DNA from: Bacteroidetes bacterium HGW-Bacteroidetes-4
Lineage (GTDB): Bacteria; Bacteroidota; Bacteroidia; Bacteroidales; SZUA-534
Reading direction: 5' to 3'
DNA: 64,000 nucleotides
NCBI GenBank assembly: GCA_002840905.1
Contig: PHDD01000015.1
Span: 1 to 64,000, forward strand
Positions 17,059-25,343 of the stretch are shown piece by piece (position 1 is the stretch's first letter; every line of letters starts with the position of its first letter). The translations under genes and the position numbers were made by a program. The notes beneath the pieces were generated by a model. That model had not been told where the DNA came from, ran no database searches, and was given only the letters and a program-made list of their open reading frames with translations.

Positions 17059-17512
17059 AAAGTAGTTTTGTTCCATTGTTGTTGTTTTAGTTGAAAATAA
17101 GGTACAATTTCTAATAACTGGCTAACAATTTCAATTACAGTTTTATGCATATAGTAAGTTTTTAAGTGGGTAAGTTTTCAGAATCAAAAGCAAAACGGTT
17201 TAAACACATAGTTTTTTAAAAAATATAATTATAAACAACTTTGAGAAAAGACAGCTTCTTTGATTCTGATTAGCTGCACCTTAGCTTTTGTGACAATTCT
17301 GAATTATAAACAGGTTAATATTACAACAATACCCTCATAGTAAGTCAGAAGAAGCGCTTTTTACATTTTTTATCCGGTTTATTTTAATTAATAATCTGGC
17401 TCTTAATAAGCCAAAGTAAAAGCCAGCATCCATAATCAAACCAAAAAAAGTTTTAAAACATGCCCTTGAATTAAAATGGATATTGTTTACTTTAGTAGCA
17501 GGGAAAAGCATC
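17059..17512. other. Intergenic, no gene recognised
   Basis: A 450-base A+T-rich gap between divergent genes. I see no RNA gene, no convincing hairpin with a T run and no full TAnnTTTG promoter. An alternative TTG start for the downstream gene at 17483 exists but is weaker than the ATG at 17513. Confidence 0.5.
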
Positions 17513-19006
17513 ATGGAATTAATAAAAGAATTACATTTTGTATTGACGCAACAGCAGGCAGCAGTGTTGGAAAAAATTATTCCGGCCTCATCGAAACTGC
17601 GTCTTTTATATCAGCTTATTGTCGATCACGAAGTAAACAACGACGAGGAAGCAGCCCTGCGGATTTACAATTCCTCCAGGATTGACAAAAAATACCTGAT
17701 GCTAAAGCGAAGTCTGGTTCATAAACTGTCCGATTTGGTGTTTAAATTGTCGGGAAGCGATTCGCTGCTTAGCAATTACGAAACCATCCGACTGATAGTA
17801 GCCAAAGAATTGCTGATTGCTGAAAAAATGCTCAATGAGAATGTGTACCATAACCCTTCAAAAATAATTGCCAAAGCAGAGCAACTGGCAAATCAATATT
17901 TCCTTATCGATTTGCAATTGGAAGCAGCTATAAAGTTGAGATCGGTATATGCATTAAAAGGTTATCCTGCCGAGACAGCCCTGTATCAGGACAAAGTGAA
18001 CCATTTACAGGTAATAAACCAGCAACTTACCGATGCCAAGGGTTTTTGGGATATAATTTATAGCAAAACCAAATTCAGCAATGCCAAAACACAAACGTTG
18101 TTCGTTGAAGCGCAAAGTTATCATGCAAAAATTGAAGGCTGGCTTAAAAATAATTTTAATCCTTATTTAAAACTTTATGCCATTCGGATTGGCTTGATAG
18201 CAAACCATCAGAACAATAATTTTAATTCGGTTTTCCATCTGCTTACCAACTACCAGCTTCTGCTTGAAAATTATCCGTTTCTGGCAGGCAAACAAACGGT
18301 TCTTGACCTGCATCACCAGTTTGCGCTGTATTACCGAAATGTAAAACAGTTGGAACAAGCGCTTGATCAAGTGAATAAATGCCTGCAATTAAGTTTGTAT
18401 CAGGCTTTCAACCGGTTTCTTATTCAGGAAATTCACTTCGATATATTACTAAAAATGGAAGCATACCACGAAGCCCTGCTTTTACTTAACGAAGTAATGT
18501 TGCAGGCGCAGTTTCCCTTTCTCGATCCTTACGACAAATCGGTTTGGGCCCTACGCGAAGCCTATTTGTATTTTATATTTTATGCTACACACAAAGAAAG
18601 CCCCATTCAACAACTGACCAATTTTGCCCATGGTATTGATATAAACCGTTTTCTGGATCAGACTAAAAAATCGGCCAAGGATAAATACGGACATAACATC
18701 AGTTTGCTGCTTATCCGCTTACAGCTTTTACTGATAAAAGACCCTAAACGCATTGAATACGAGGGCAACAATTTAATGGTTTATTTTCATCGGTACATGA
18801 AAGCATTGCCCGACCAGCGTACCCTGTTATTTTTTAAAAGCCTTTCGAAGCTGGCTGCCCAGGGATTTTTACCAGAGCAGGTAAAACAAACCGAGGAAAA
18901 CCTTTTAAAAGAACTGCATCAACTCGACACACATTATGATACCAATGAACTTATTCCCTATCCTGTTTTCTGGCAGCTCACCAAACAATTAATCCAGGGC
19001 AATTAG
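17513..19006 (+). CDS. Hypothetical protein, all-helical
   Basis: I do not recognise this 497-residue protein. It has no signal peptide or membrane segment. The composition is rich in Leu, Lys, Gln and Tyr and the whole chain looks helical, with repeated patterns such as LEQALDQVNKCLQLSLY and HEALLLLNEVMLQAQF that resemble divergent tetratricopeptide helices. A protein-protein scaffold is plausible, but that is only a guess from helix patterning. The ATG at 17513 (MELIKELHF) is preferred to the TTG at 17483. A palindromic element follows about 140 bases downstream. Confidence 0.7.
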   Translation: MELIKELHFVLTQQQAAVLEKIIPASSKLRLLYQLIVDHEVNNDEEAALRIYNSSRIDKKYLMLKRSLVHKLSDLVFKLSGSDSLLSNYETIRLIVAKELLIAEKMLNENVYHNPSKIIAKAEQLANQYFLIDLQLEAAIKLRSVYALKGYPAETALYQDKVNHLQVINQQLTDAKGFWDIIYSKTKFSNAKTQTLFVEAQSYHAKIEGWLKNNFNPYLKLYAIRIGLIANHQNNNFNSVFHLLTNYQLLLENYPFLAGKQTVLDLHHQFALYYRNVKQLEQALDQVNKCLQLSLYQAFNRFLIQEIHFDILLKMEAYHEALLLLNEVMLQAQFPFLDPYDKSVWALREAYLYFIFYATHKESPIQQLTNFAHGIDINRFLDQTKKSAKDKYGHNISLLLIRLQLLLIKDPKRIEYEGNNLMVYFHRYMKALPDQRTLLFFKSLSKLAAQGFLPEQVKQTEENLLKELHQLDTHYDTNELIPYPVFWQLTKQLIQGN

Positions 19007-19144
19007 TACACCTAATAACATAAAAAACACAGGATTTAGTTCCTTTTATATTCCTCGCACCAAGGTGCAGAGAACCGAGTTTACGAGCCAGGTGAAGCCA
19101 ACCGAGGACGAAGGACGAGTTCAGCGAAGTTAATAAGACCTGCA

Positions 19145-19194
19145 GATCCCGATTGCTCCCGACTACGGTACGGGACAGGTTCGCAATCGGGATC
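19145..19194. repeat. Nested palindrome (REP-like intergenic element)
   Basis: GATCCCGATTGC (19145-19156) is a perfect 12-bp inverted repeat of GCAATCGGGATC (19183-19194). Inside it TCCCG (19157-19161) pairs with CGGGA (19171-19175), and TAC (19164-19166) with GTA (19168-19170). It is more G+C rich than its surroundings, lies between converging genes (stops at 19006 and 19251) and has no T tract. A REP-type repeat or a Rho-dependent 3' end structure are the likely readings. Confidence 0.75.
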
Positions 19195-19250
19195 AGTTCG
19201 ACTTAGTAATTTCTGTTCACTATCATTCCTGAAATCACAGTCTCACTGAA

Positions 19251-20333
19251 TTAAAAACGGTAACCGGCTTTTTGAAGGTCGTTCAGGTTATTGATGGGTT
19301 TTTCGGGTTTTAATTGTTTGGCCAGATGCTGATAAATCTTAATCCGTATTTGCTTGGCTTCGCGGGTATCCATTCGGTCGAAGGAATGCCCCCCGGGAAC
19401 GGACTGAAAAATCTCATAGTCAAACTTTTTACCTTCGGCTTTCAACGATTTAATCAGGTGCTCCACTTCGAGCACATTCACATCGTCATCGCTGGTATTG
19501 GTATGTATCAGCAAAGGCGTGTTTTTAAATTTATGGACATTCCAGGCCGGTGAACGCCTGCGGTATTCCTGCACATTTTCATGTGCCGTTTGACCAATGT
19601 GATAACTGGCCGAGTACAGGTCACGGTATTCGTCGGTGTAATAACCCATGCGGCTGATTAAATCGCTTACAGGAACTCCGGCAAAAGCTACCTGAAATGC
19701 TTCGGGATGATCAAAAATATTCATCAGCGTTATTAGTCCGCCATGACTCCAGCCCATAATACCCACGCGGTTTTTATCGATAAAAGAGTAATTTTCAATC
19801 ATGTAATTACGGCTGGCAAAAACATCTTCTACTTCAAGCCCACCATAATCAATGTTTTGATAATGGCCCTTACCGTAGCCAGTGCTTCCACGATACTCTG
19901 CAGCAACCACCACATATCCCTGGCTTACCAGCTCGCGCACTATATGGGTATAGTAGGTAGTAAAATCGGCATGAACGCCACCATGAGGAAGTACAATCAA
20001 AGGATATTTTTTCGATACATCGAGATTTTTAGGGAAAAACGTATAGGACCAAAACTTGATGGGATTTCCATAACCCATAGCTGTGGTGTTTTTGTCGTTC
20101 CAGTGAGCCGGGCCGTAAATATATAATTTATCGATATGGGCCACATCGCCCAGTTTCTGATACCACAATAAATCGTCCACCATTTTTTCGAGACGATCGA
20201 GTCGGTGTTCCAGGTTCTCACTGTTCGAACGGATTTCTTTTAATTCGCTACTAACCGGTGTTTGCTCCTGGGCCGATACCCCGGACATTGATACATAAAT
20301 AGAAAAAAGGATGAAGGCAATAACGTTTCTCAT
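19251..20333 (-). CDS. Secreted prolyl-oligopeptidase-type (S9) alpha/beta hydrolase
   Basis: A 360-residue exported serine hydrolase. After a signal peptide (ends near VSAQE) and a short coiled segment there is an alpha/beta-hydrolase domain with the oxyanion region LPHGGVHAD, the nucleophile elbow GWSHGG, the acid in TNTSDDDVN and the histidine in VPGGHSFD, so the catalytic triad is complete. This looks like the catalytic part of acylaminoacyl-peptidase/DPP-like S9 enzymes without the usual N-terminal beta-propeller, which would make it a stand-alone esterase or peptidase. The substrate cannot be deduced from the neighbours. Confidence 0.87.
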   Translation of the reverse strand: MRNVIAFILFSIYVSMSGVSAQEQTPVSSELKEIRSNSENLEHRLDRLEKMVDDLLWYQKLGDVAHIDKLYIYGPAHWNDKNTTAMGYGNPIKFWSYTFFPKNLDVSKKYPLIVLPHGGVHADFTTYYTHIVRELVSQGYVVVAAEYRGSTGYGKGHYQNIDYGGLEVEDVFASRNYMIENYSFIDKNRVGIMGWSHGGLITLMNIFDHPEAFQVAFAGVPVSDLISRMGYYTDEYRDLYSASYHIGQTAHENVQEYRRRSPAWNVHKFKNTPLLIHTNTSDDDVNVLEVEHLIKSLKAEGKKFDYEIFQSVPGGHSFDRMDTREAKQIRIKIYQHLAKQLKPEKPINNLNDLQKAGYRF

Positions 20334-20482
20334 AGTTTTAAATTTTGTAAGCTGAGTTCAAATTTAAAAAACAATTCGGAATTATTGGTTCAGAATCAAG
20401 GAAGCGCTAAAAGGGATAAAAGTATTTAAAGTTCATCAAGTGACTAAAGTACTTAATATTCATCAGGTGGCTAAAGGACTCA

Positions 20483-20809
20483 AACAGCCTTGCCTTAGTC
20501 TATTACACCAAAGCTTTAGTCGGGAACATCGAAGCTTTAGTTGACAATATCGAAATCCGTTCCGGGAACATCGAAGCCTTAGTCGGAAGCATCGAAGCCT
20601 TTTCCGAGAACATCGAAGCCTTAGTCAGCATCACCAAAGCCTTTTCCGGGAACACCGAAATCTTACTCGGGAACATCAATGCTTTAGTTGAAAAGACCCT
20701 TAGTGTTTTTGAGAACACACGAACTTTAGTTAAGAAGACCAAAGGTAATTTTGATAACACAAGAGCCTTAGTTGAGAACATCGAAGGTAGTTCCGGGAAC
20801 ATCAATTAA
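20483..20809. repeat. 21-nt tandem repeat array (about 16 units, heptad-coding)
   Basis: Degenerate copies of a 21-base unit (consensus close to AACATCGAAGCCTTAGTCGGG) start at 20483, 20504, 20525, 20546, 20567, 20588, 20609 and so on to 20798, always exactly 21 bases apart with no indel. On the plus strand one frame stays open from 20444 to the TAA at 20807, reading as heptads of the type NIEALVG, but it has no ATG, GTG or TTG. The minus strand is also open from an ATG at 20802 to 20503, reading MFPTKAS-like heptads. I cannot tell whether either is translated, so no CDS is called. Confidence 0.85.
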
Positions 20810-21230
20810 CAATGAGCAATAAACAATGAGCAATGGGCAATTAACAATAGAACAATGAATGAGTGAATAATGTGTAAGCAGTTGACAGGTTTCCAGTCTC
20901 TATTCATTAGTCTATCATCTGAAATCTTCAATCTAAAACCAAAAATCGCACATCGTTAATTTGAATGCTCTTTAGTCTTTGGTCTTTAGTCTATTGTCTA
21001 ATATTCGGATTTTTCTTATCCAAAAGCTAGCATCCCTGTATTTTCTGAAAGTTCCAGAGCCAAATTCCTTTTTTTTAAGCCCCATTATTAAGGTTTAATA
21101 CGAACTATTGAACGCAAAATATGCACACTTTACTGCGTGCTGTGCATTCATAATTAACCACTTAAAGGCGGGTTCGAACGTTTGAATGTATTGTTCGATA
21201 AATTTGCAATAGGCTGATAACAAGCTTGGT
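20810..21230. other. Low-complexity intergenic stretch
   Basis: Starts with short imperfect repeats of CAATGAGCAATAAA type (20814-20860), then a T/C-rich run with repeated CTTTAGTCT/TTGGTCT words near 20965-21000, all A+T rich. No ORF with coding character and no RNA gene was seen. It separates the S9 hydrolase and repeat array from the porin promoter. Confidence 0.6.
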
Positions 21231-21235
21231 GTGTT

Positions 21236-21264
21236 TTGAACCTATCTATTTTATTCTATCTTTG
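21236..21264 (+). promoter_or_regulatory. Bacteroidota-type promoter of the FadL-like gene
   Basis: TTTTG ending at 21238, an 18-base spacer, then TATCTTTG (21257-21264). It predicts a start site near 21270 and a leader of about 20 bases. Confidence 0.6.
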
Positions 21265-21292
21265 CTGTCTGTATTAACCAAAATGTTCATGT

Positions 21293-22828
21293 ATGAAAAA
21301 AATTTTTACATTAATACTTGCCGCGGCTACCTGCGGACAATTATTTGCAGGAGGTATTGTTACCAATACCAATCAAAGTGCACAGTTTGTTCGAATGCTG
21401 TCGCGTAATGCATCAACCCAAATCGATGCCGTTTATTTTAACCCGGCCGGTGTAGTTCGTATGGATGATGGTTTCCATTTTTCATTGCACAACCAAACCA
21501 TCTTTCAAACAAAAACGGTAACCACTACTTTTCCCTTAAACAACAAGGAATTTGTTGGTGATGTTAAAGCCCCCTTATTTCCTTCATTTTTTGCCGTTTA
21601 CAAAAAAGACAAATTAGGCATCTCTTTTGGATTTGGACCCAATGGCGGTGGTGGTTCAGCTGAATATGCAGGCGGTTTGCCTTCATTCGAAATGCTGGTT
21701 TCACAAATACCCGGACAAATGACAGCCGCAGGTATTGCAACCGATGCGTATGATGCCAATATTTATTTTGATGGAAGTTCGGTTTACTGGGGATCGCAAT
21801 TAAACGTAAGCTATGCAATTAATGATATGCTTTCAGTTGCTGCGGGTGTACGCATGATTAATGCCAAAAATAACTATCAAGGTTACATAAAAGACATCAT
21901 GGTAAACCCAATGCACCCATTAAACACCGCTGGTGCCGGAAATTTGGTTTCTGCCCCTGCTTTTTTTAATATTATTGCTACTGCTTCCACGGGTGCTGCA
22001 AGCAATGTTGATCAATTAGCTCAGGGTGGAGTTCCTAATCTCGAATATGCAAGAGATAATAGTATTATTACTCCCGAACAGTACGCCCAACTTACTGGTG
22101 GATTAGGTGCTAATTATACTCCAGGAATGGCGCTTTCAACAGTTTCAGCCATGTATAACGGAGCTGCTGCTTTAGCTACTCAAAATGCCGCTGCAACCAG
22201 CGATATTGAAGTAGAAACCACCCAAACCGGAATGGCATTTACCCCAATTTTCAGTGCGCAATTCTCGCCCAACGACAAACTGGATATTGCCATTAAGTAC
22301 GAATTAAACACCAGTTTAACCTTAACCAACGATACCAAAAAAGATTATGCCGGTATGTTTAAGCACGACTCCAGCTTTAGAGCCGACATGCCAGCTATAT
22401 TAGCGATTGGTGTAGGTTACAAAATCAGTGATAAATTCCGTACCCAGTTATCATTTAATAACTACTTCGATAAACAAGCCAACTGGGAAGGCCGCGAAGA
22501 CAAGGTTGATAAAAACCTTTGGGAAGCTGCTTTGGGATTTGAATACGACATTAACGACATGTTTACTGCCAGTATAGGTTTTATGCGGGGTGTTACCGGT
22601 GTAAGTGACGAATACCAAACCGATTTAAGCTACAGTAACTCATCGACCACTATTGGTTTGGGAGTTCAGATTAAACCTATGGAAAACCTGTCGATCGACC
22701 TAGGAGGATTGTATGTAATGTATGATGATCATTCTGTAGATTATTTAAGCGGAACTCCTTATGCATACAATATGAATTATGCAAAAACTACTACAACCCT
22801 GGGAATTGGTGTAAACTACAAATTCTAA
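21293..22828 (+). CDS. FadL/OmpP1-type outer membrane protein
   Basis: An outer-membrane beta-barrel of the FadL/TodX (OmpP1) family, 511 residues, that lets hydrophobic compounds such as long-chain fatty acids cross the outer membrane. The signal peptide ends at LFAGG. The family hallmark after it is the plug-like segment with SRNASTQIDAVYFNPAGVVRM. Amphipathic beta strands fill the rest and the chain ends in an aromatic residue (NYKF), the usual signal for barrel assembly. It stands alone: a promoter precedes it and a terminator lies 22 bases after the stop. Confidence 0.9.
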   Translation: MKKIFTLILAAATCGQLFAGGIVTNTNQSAQFVRMLSRNASTQIDAVYFNPAGVVRMDDGFHFSLHNQTIFQTKTVTTTFPLNNKEFVGDVKAPLFPSFFAVYKKDKLGISFGFGPNGGGGSAEYAGGLPSFEMLVSQIPGQMTAAGIATDAYDANIYFDGSSVYWGSQLNVSYAINDMLSVAAGVRMINAKNNYQGYIKDIMVNPMHPLNTAGAGNLVSAPAFFNIIATASTGAASNVDQLAQGGVPNLEYARDNSIITPEQYAQLTGGLGANYTPGMALSTVSAMYNGAAALATQNAAATSDIEVETTQTGMAFTPIFSAQFSPNDKLDIAIKYELNTSLTLTNDTKKDYAGMFKHDSSFRADMPAILAIGVGYKISDKFRTQLSFNNYFDKQANWEGREDKVDKNLWEAALGFEYDINDMFTASIGFMRGVTGVSDEYQTDLSYSNSSTTIGLGVQIKPMENLSIDLGGLYVMYDDHSVDYLSGTPYAYNMNYAKTTTTLGIGVNYKF

Positions 22829-22850
22829 GAAACACAAAATAAAAAAATAC

Positions 22851-22878
22851 AAAGGCTGGCCTTAGGGCTGGCCTTTTT
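22851..22878 (+). terminator. Rho-independent terminator of the FadL-like gene
   Basis: AGGCTGGCC pairs with GGCTGGCCT (two G-U pairs, TTAG loop), preceded by A and followed by five T. Confidence 0.85.
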
Positions 22879-22913
22879 GCATTAAAAAAAACGGGTTATT
22901 AGCCGGCAAATGC

Positions 22914-22921
22914 TACATTTG
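22914..22921 (+). promoter_or_regulatory. Possible -7 box (TACATTTG) for the dus gene
   Basis: A full TAnnTTTG match 16 bases before the ATG. No TTG lies at the expected distance upstream, so support is partial. Confidence 0.45.
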
Positions 22922-22937
22922 TGGTTTACGTTTTTTT

Positions 22938-23891
22938 ATGGCTATTTTTTTACAACTGGCCCCAATGCAGGCCATGACCGACATTCACTTTATGAATACC
23001 TACCATCGGATTTTCGGCGGATTTACCGAAATGATGGCGCCTTACCTTATGGCCAGCAACAACTCGCCCATTAAGGTTAAAAACCTTCAAAAATACTACA
23101 GTCAGCTGAATCCTGAGATTTCGCTGATTCCGCAATTGCTCAGCAATGATGCAGCAGGAATGCTCCACTTTGCCAGCCTGCTTTCGGACCTGGGGTTTAA
23201 TAAAATTAACTGGAATCTGGGTTGTCCCTATCCTTTTGTTACAAAAAAACAACGGGGCTCGGGCTTACTGCCCTTTCCCCACCGCATCGACGAAATTCTG
23301 GAACATATTATTCCACATGTGAAAGCCAAATTATCGATTAAAATCAGACTGGGACTAAATGATAAAAACGAAATTATTCCTATTATTCCTATCCTTAATA
23401 AATATCCGCTGGCCGAGGTGATTATCCACCCGCGTACCGCGGCTCAATTGTATGGTGGAACAACCGATAAAGCATTCTTTGCTGAGGTATTCCCTCAAAT
23501 TAAGCACCCTGTAATCTACAACGGCGACATTATCCGGAAAGAACAGGTAAGCGAAATGGAAAAAGAATTTAAAGGCATAAAAGGCTATATGATTGGCCGG
23601 GGTGCCTTTATCAATCCCTTTATTACCAATCAGGTAAATGGCATGGAATTTACCCGTTCCGAAGCACTGGCCAAGTACCGCGAATTTTATTTTGAATTGC
23701 ATCACCATTATAAAAGCAAGTCGGTAAACACCCTGGGCTTTTTGAGTCATATGAAAGAATTGTGGAGCTATTTCAGTCAATCATTCGAAAAAGGGGATAG
23801 TTATTTTTTTGCGCTGCGATCCATAAACGATGCAACCGTTTTTGAACAAACTGTTGAAAATATATTTAAAACGGCAACTCTTACCTATTAA
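22938..23891 (+). CDS. dus: tRNA-dihydrouridine synthase
   Basis: An FMN enzyme that reduces specific uridines of the tRNA D loop to dihydrouridine with NADPH. The 317-residue chain has the TIM-barrel start LAPMQAMTD, the active-site segment NWNLGCPYPFV with the catalytic Cys near residue 98, a following KKQRGSGLL loop, and IHPRTAAQLYGG and MIGRGAF for phosphate/FMN binding. The exact specificity (DusA, B or C type) cannot be fixed, but its short size is nearest DusC-like enzymes. It precedes the MATE gene on the same strand with a 78-base gap. Confidence 0.93.
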   Translation: MAIFLQLAPMQAMTDIHFMNTYHRIFGGFTEMMAPYLMASNNSPIKVKNLQKYYSQLNPEISLIPQLLSNDAAGMLHFASLLSDLGFNKINWNLGCPYPFVTKKQRGSGLLPFPHRIDEILEHIIPHVKAKLSIKIRLGLNDKNEIIPIIPILNKYPLAEVIIHPRTAAQLYGGTTDKAFFAEVFPQIKHPVIYNGDIIRKEQVSEMEKEFKGIKGYMIGRGAFINPFITNQVNGMEFTRSEALAKYREFYFELHHHYKSKSVNTLGFLSHMKELWSYFSQSFEKGDSYFFALRSINDATVFEQTVENIFKTATLTY

Positions 23892-23969
23892 TTTGCGGCA
23901 CTTAAAATTTTTATTCAGCTTTGCATCGCAATTAAAAACCGACAGAAAACTGTCAGCTGTTGATATTTC

Positions 23970-25322
23970 ATGAGAGATTTAACCATAGGAAAAGAAGGAC
24001 TGCTCATTTTTCGCTTTGCACTACCCATGCTGCTGGGTAATGTGTTTCAGCAATTCTATAATATTGCCGACAGTATTATTGTGGGCAATGTGCTGGGTAA
24101 AGATGCCCTGGCATCGGTGGGGGCCTCGTTTCCCATTATTTTTGCCTTGATTTCGTTAATAATTGGTGTGGGCAGTGGTTTTGGAATTGTTATTTCGCAG
24201 TATTATGGAGCCAAGGACATTGAAAAGGTAAAACGTGCTATATCAACCATGTTTATTGGCCTGGGTTTATTGTCGATATTCATGAGTGTTTTGGGAATTT
24301 CGATAAGCACCTGGCTTTTTCGCCTGCTCGATTTGCCCGAAAACTTATTACCACAAGCTACTACTTACCTCAATATTTACCTGCTGGGAACCATTACCAT
24401 GTTTGGATTCAATGGCATAAGTTCAGTACTGCGAGGACTGGGCGATTCCAAAACGCCCCTGGTGTTTTTAATTGTTGCCACCCTAATGAATATTGGACTC
24501 GATCTGTTGTTTATTCTGGTGCTCGATATGGGGATTGCAGGTGCAGCCTGGGCTACCGTAATTTCGCAAACAGGGGCCTTCATTACCGGTGTAATTTATC
24601 TGAATAAAACCCACCCCATCATCCATTTCAATCTTAAAAACATGGAGTTTGACTGGGAGATTTTCCGACAAGGCGTACGGATTGGATTACCTTCGGGGTT
24701 GCAACAAACTTTTGTTGCTATGGGAATGATGGCACTTATGGGCATTGTAAACAGCTTTGGAACCAATGTTATTGCTGCCTATAGTGTGGGTAGCCGTATC
24801 GACTCATTTGTTTCATTGCCTGCCATGGCATTTTCAGCAGCTCTGGCTACATTTACCGGACAAAACCTGGGAGCCGGAAAAGATGAACGGCTTAAAAAGG
24901 GGCTCATCTCCACCCTGTTTATGGCCGGTGTATTTGGCATATTAATAACTGTCTTAATTATCACTTTCCGTACCCAACTGGTGGGTCTGTTTAACAGCGA
25001 CCCCGACGTAATTCGCATTGGTTCAGAATACCTGACCATTGTAAATATTTTTTACCTGGTATTTGTATTGATGTTTGTAATGTACGGTGCTTTGCGAGGT
25101 GCCGGAGCCACCTTAATACCTATGTTTATCAGCGTATTATCCCTTTGGCTGATACGTGTTCCCTTAGCTGCCATTTTATCAAAAACCTACAACGAAACCG
25201 GTATATGGTGGGCTGTACCCATTGCCTGGACCTTTGGATTAAGCGGAGCTTTTATTTATTATCTTTCGGGAAAATGGAAAGGTAAATCGGTTACCCGCCC
25301 AAAATTTATTGAGACAGAATAA
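23970..25322 (+). CDS. MATE family efflux transporter
   Basis: A 450-residue multidrug and toxic compound extrusion pump with about 12 membrane helices arranged as two similar halves. The first half opens LIFRFALPMLLGNVFQQFYNIADSI-like, typical of the family, and the second half starts near GVRIGLPSGLQQ. Such carriers export cationic drugs or metabolites in exchange for Na+ or H+. The gene is followed after 21 bases by the serine deaminase gene on the same strand, suggesting a shared transcript, though no functional link is known. Confidence 0.93.
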   Translation: MRDLTIGKEGLLIFRFALPMLLGNVFQQFYNIADSIIVGNVLGKDALASVGASFPIIFALISLIIGVGSGFGIVISQYYGAKDIEKVKRAISTMFIGLGLLSIFMSVLGISISTWLFRLLDLPENLLPQATTYLNIYLLGTITMFGFNGISSVLRGLGDSKTPLVFLIVATLMNIGLDLLFILVLDMGIAGAAWATVISQTGAFITGVIYLNKTHPIIHFNLKNMEFDWEIFRQGVRIGLPSGLQQTFVAMGMMALMGIVNSFGTNVIAAYSVGSRIDSFVSLPAMAFSAALATFTGQNLGAGKDERLKKGLISTLFMAGVFGILITVLIITFRTQLVGLFNSDPDVIRIGSEYLTIVNIFYLVFVLMFVMYGALRGAGATLIPMFISVLSLWLIRVPLAAILSKTYNETGIWWAVPIAWTFGLSGAFIYYLSGKWKGKSVTRPKFIETE

Positions 25323-25343
25323 TTAATTAACAAGTTACCTACT

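Noticed and set aside
19145-19194. Terminal repeat of an insertion sequence
   Set aside because: No transposase ORF and no target-site duplication could be seen. The palindrome stands alone.
20503-20805. Minus-strand 100-residue ORF in the 21-nt repeat
   Set aside because: Both strands are open because the repeat unit is 21 bases long. The first codon is TTG and the peptide is only the repeat, so no CDS was called.
20483-20809. CRISPR array
   Set aside because: Units are contiguous with no unique spacers, and no cas gene is present in the window.
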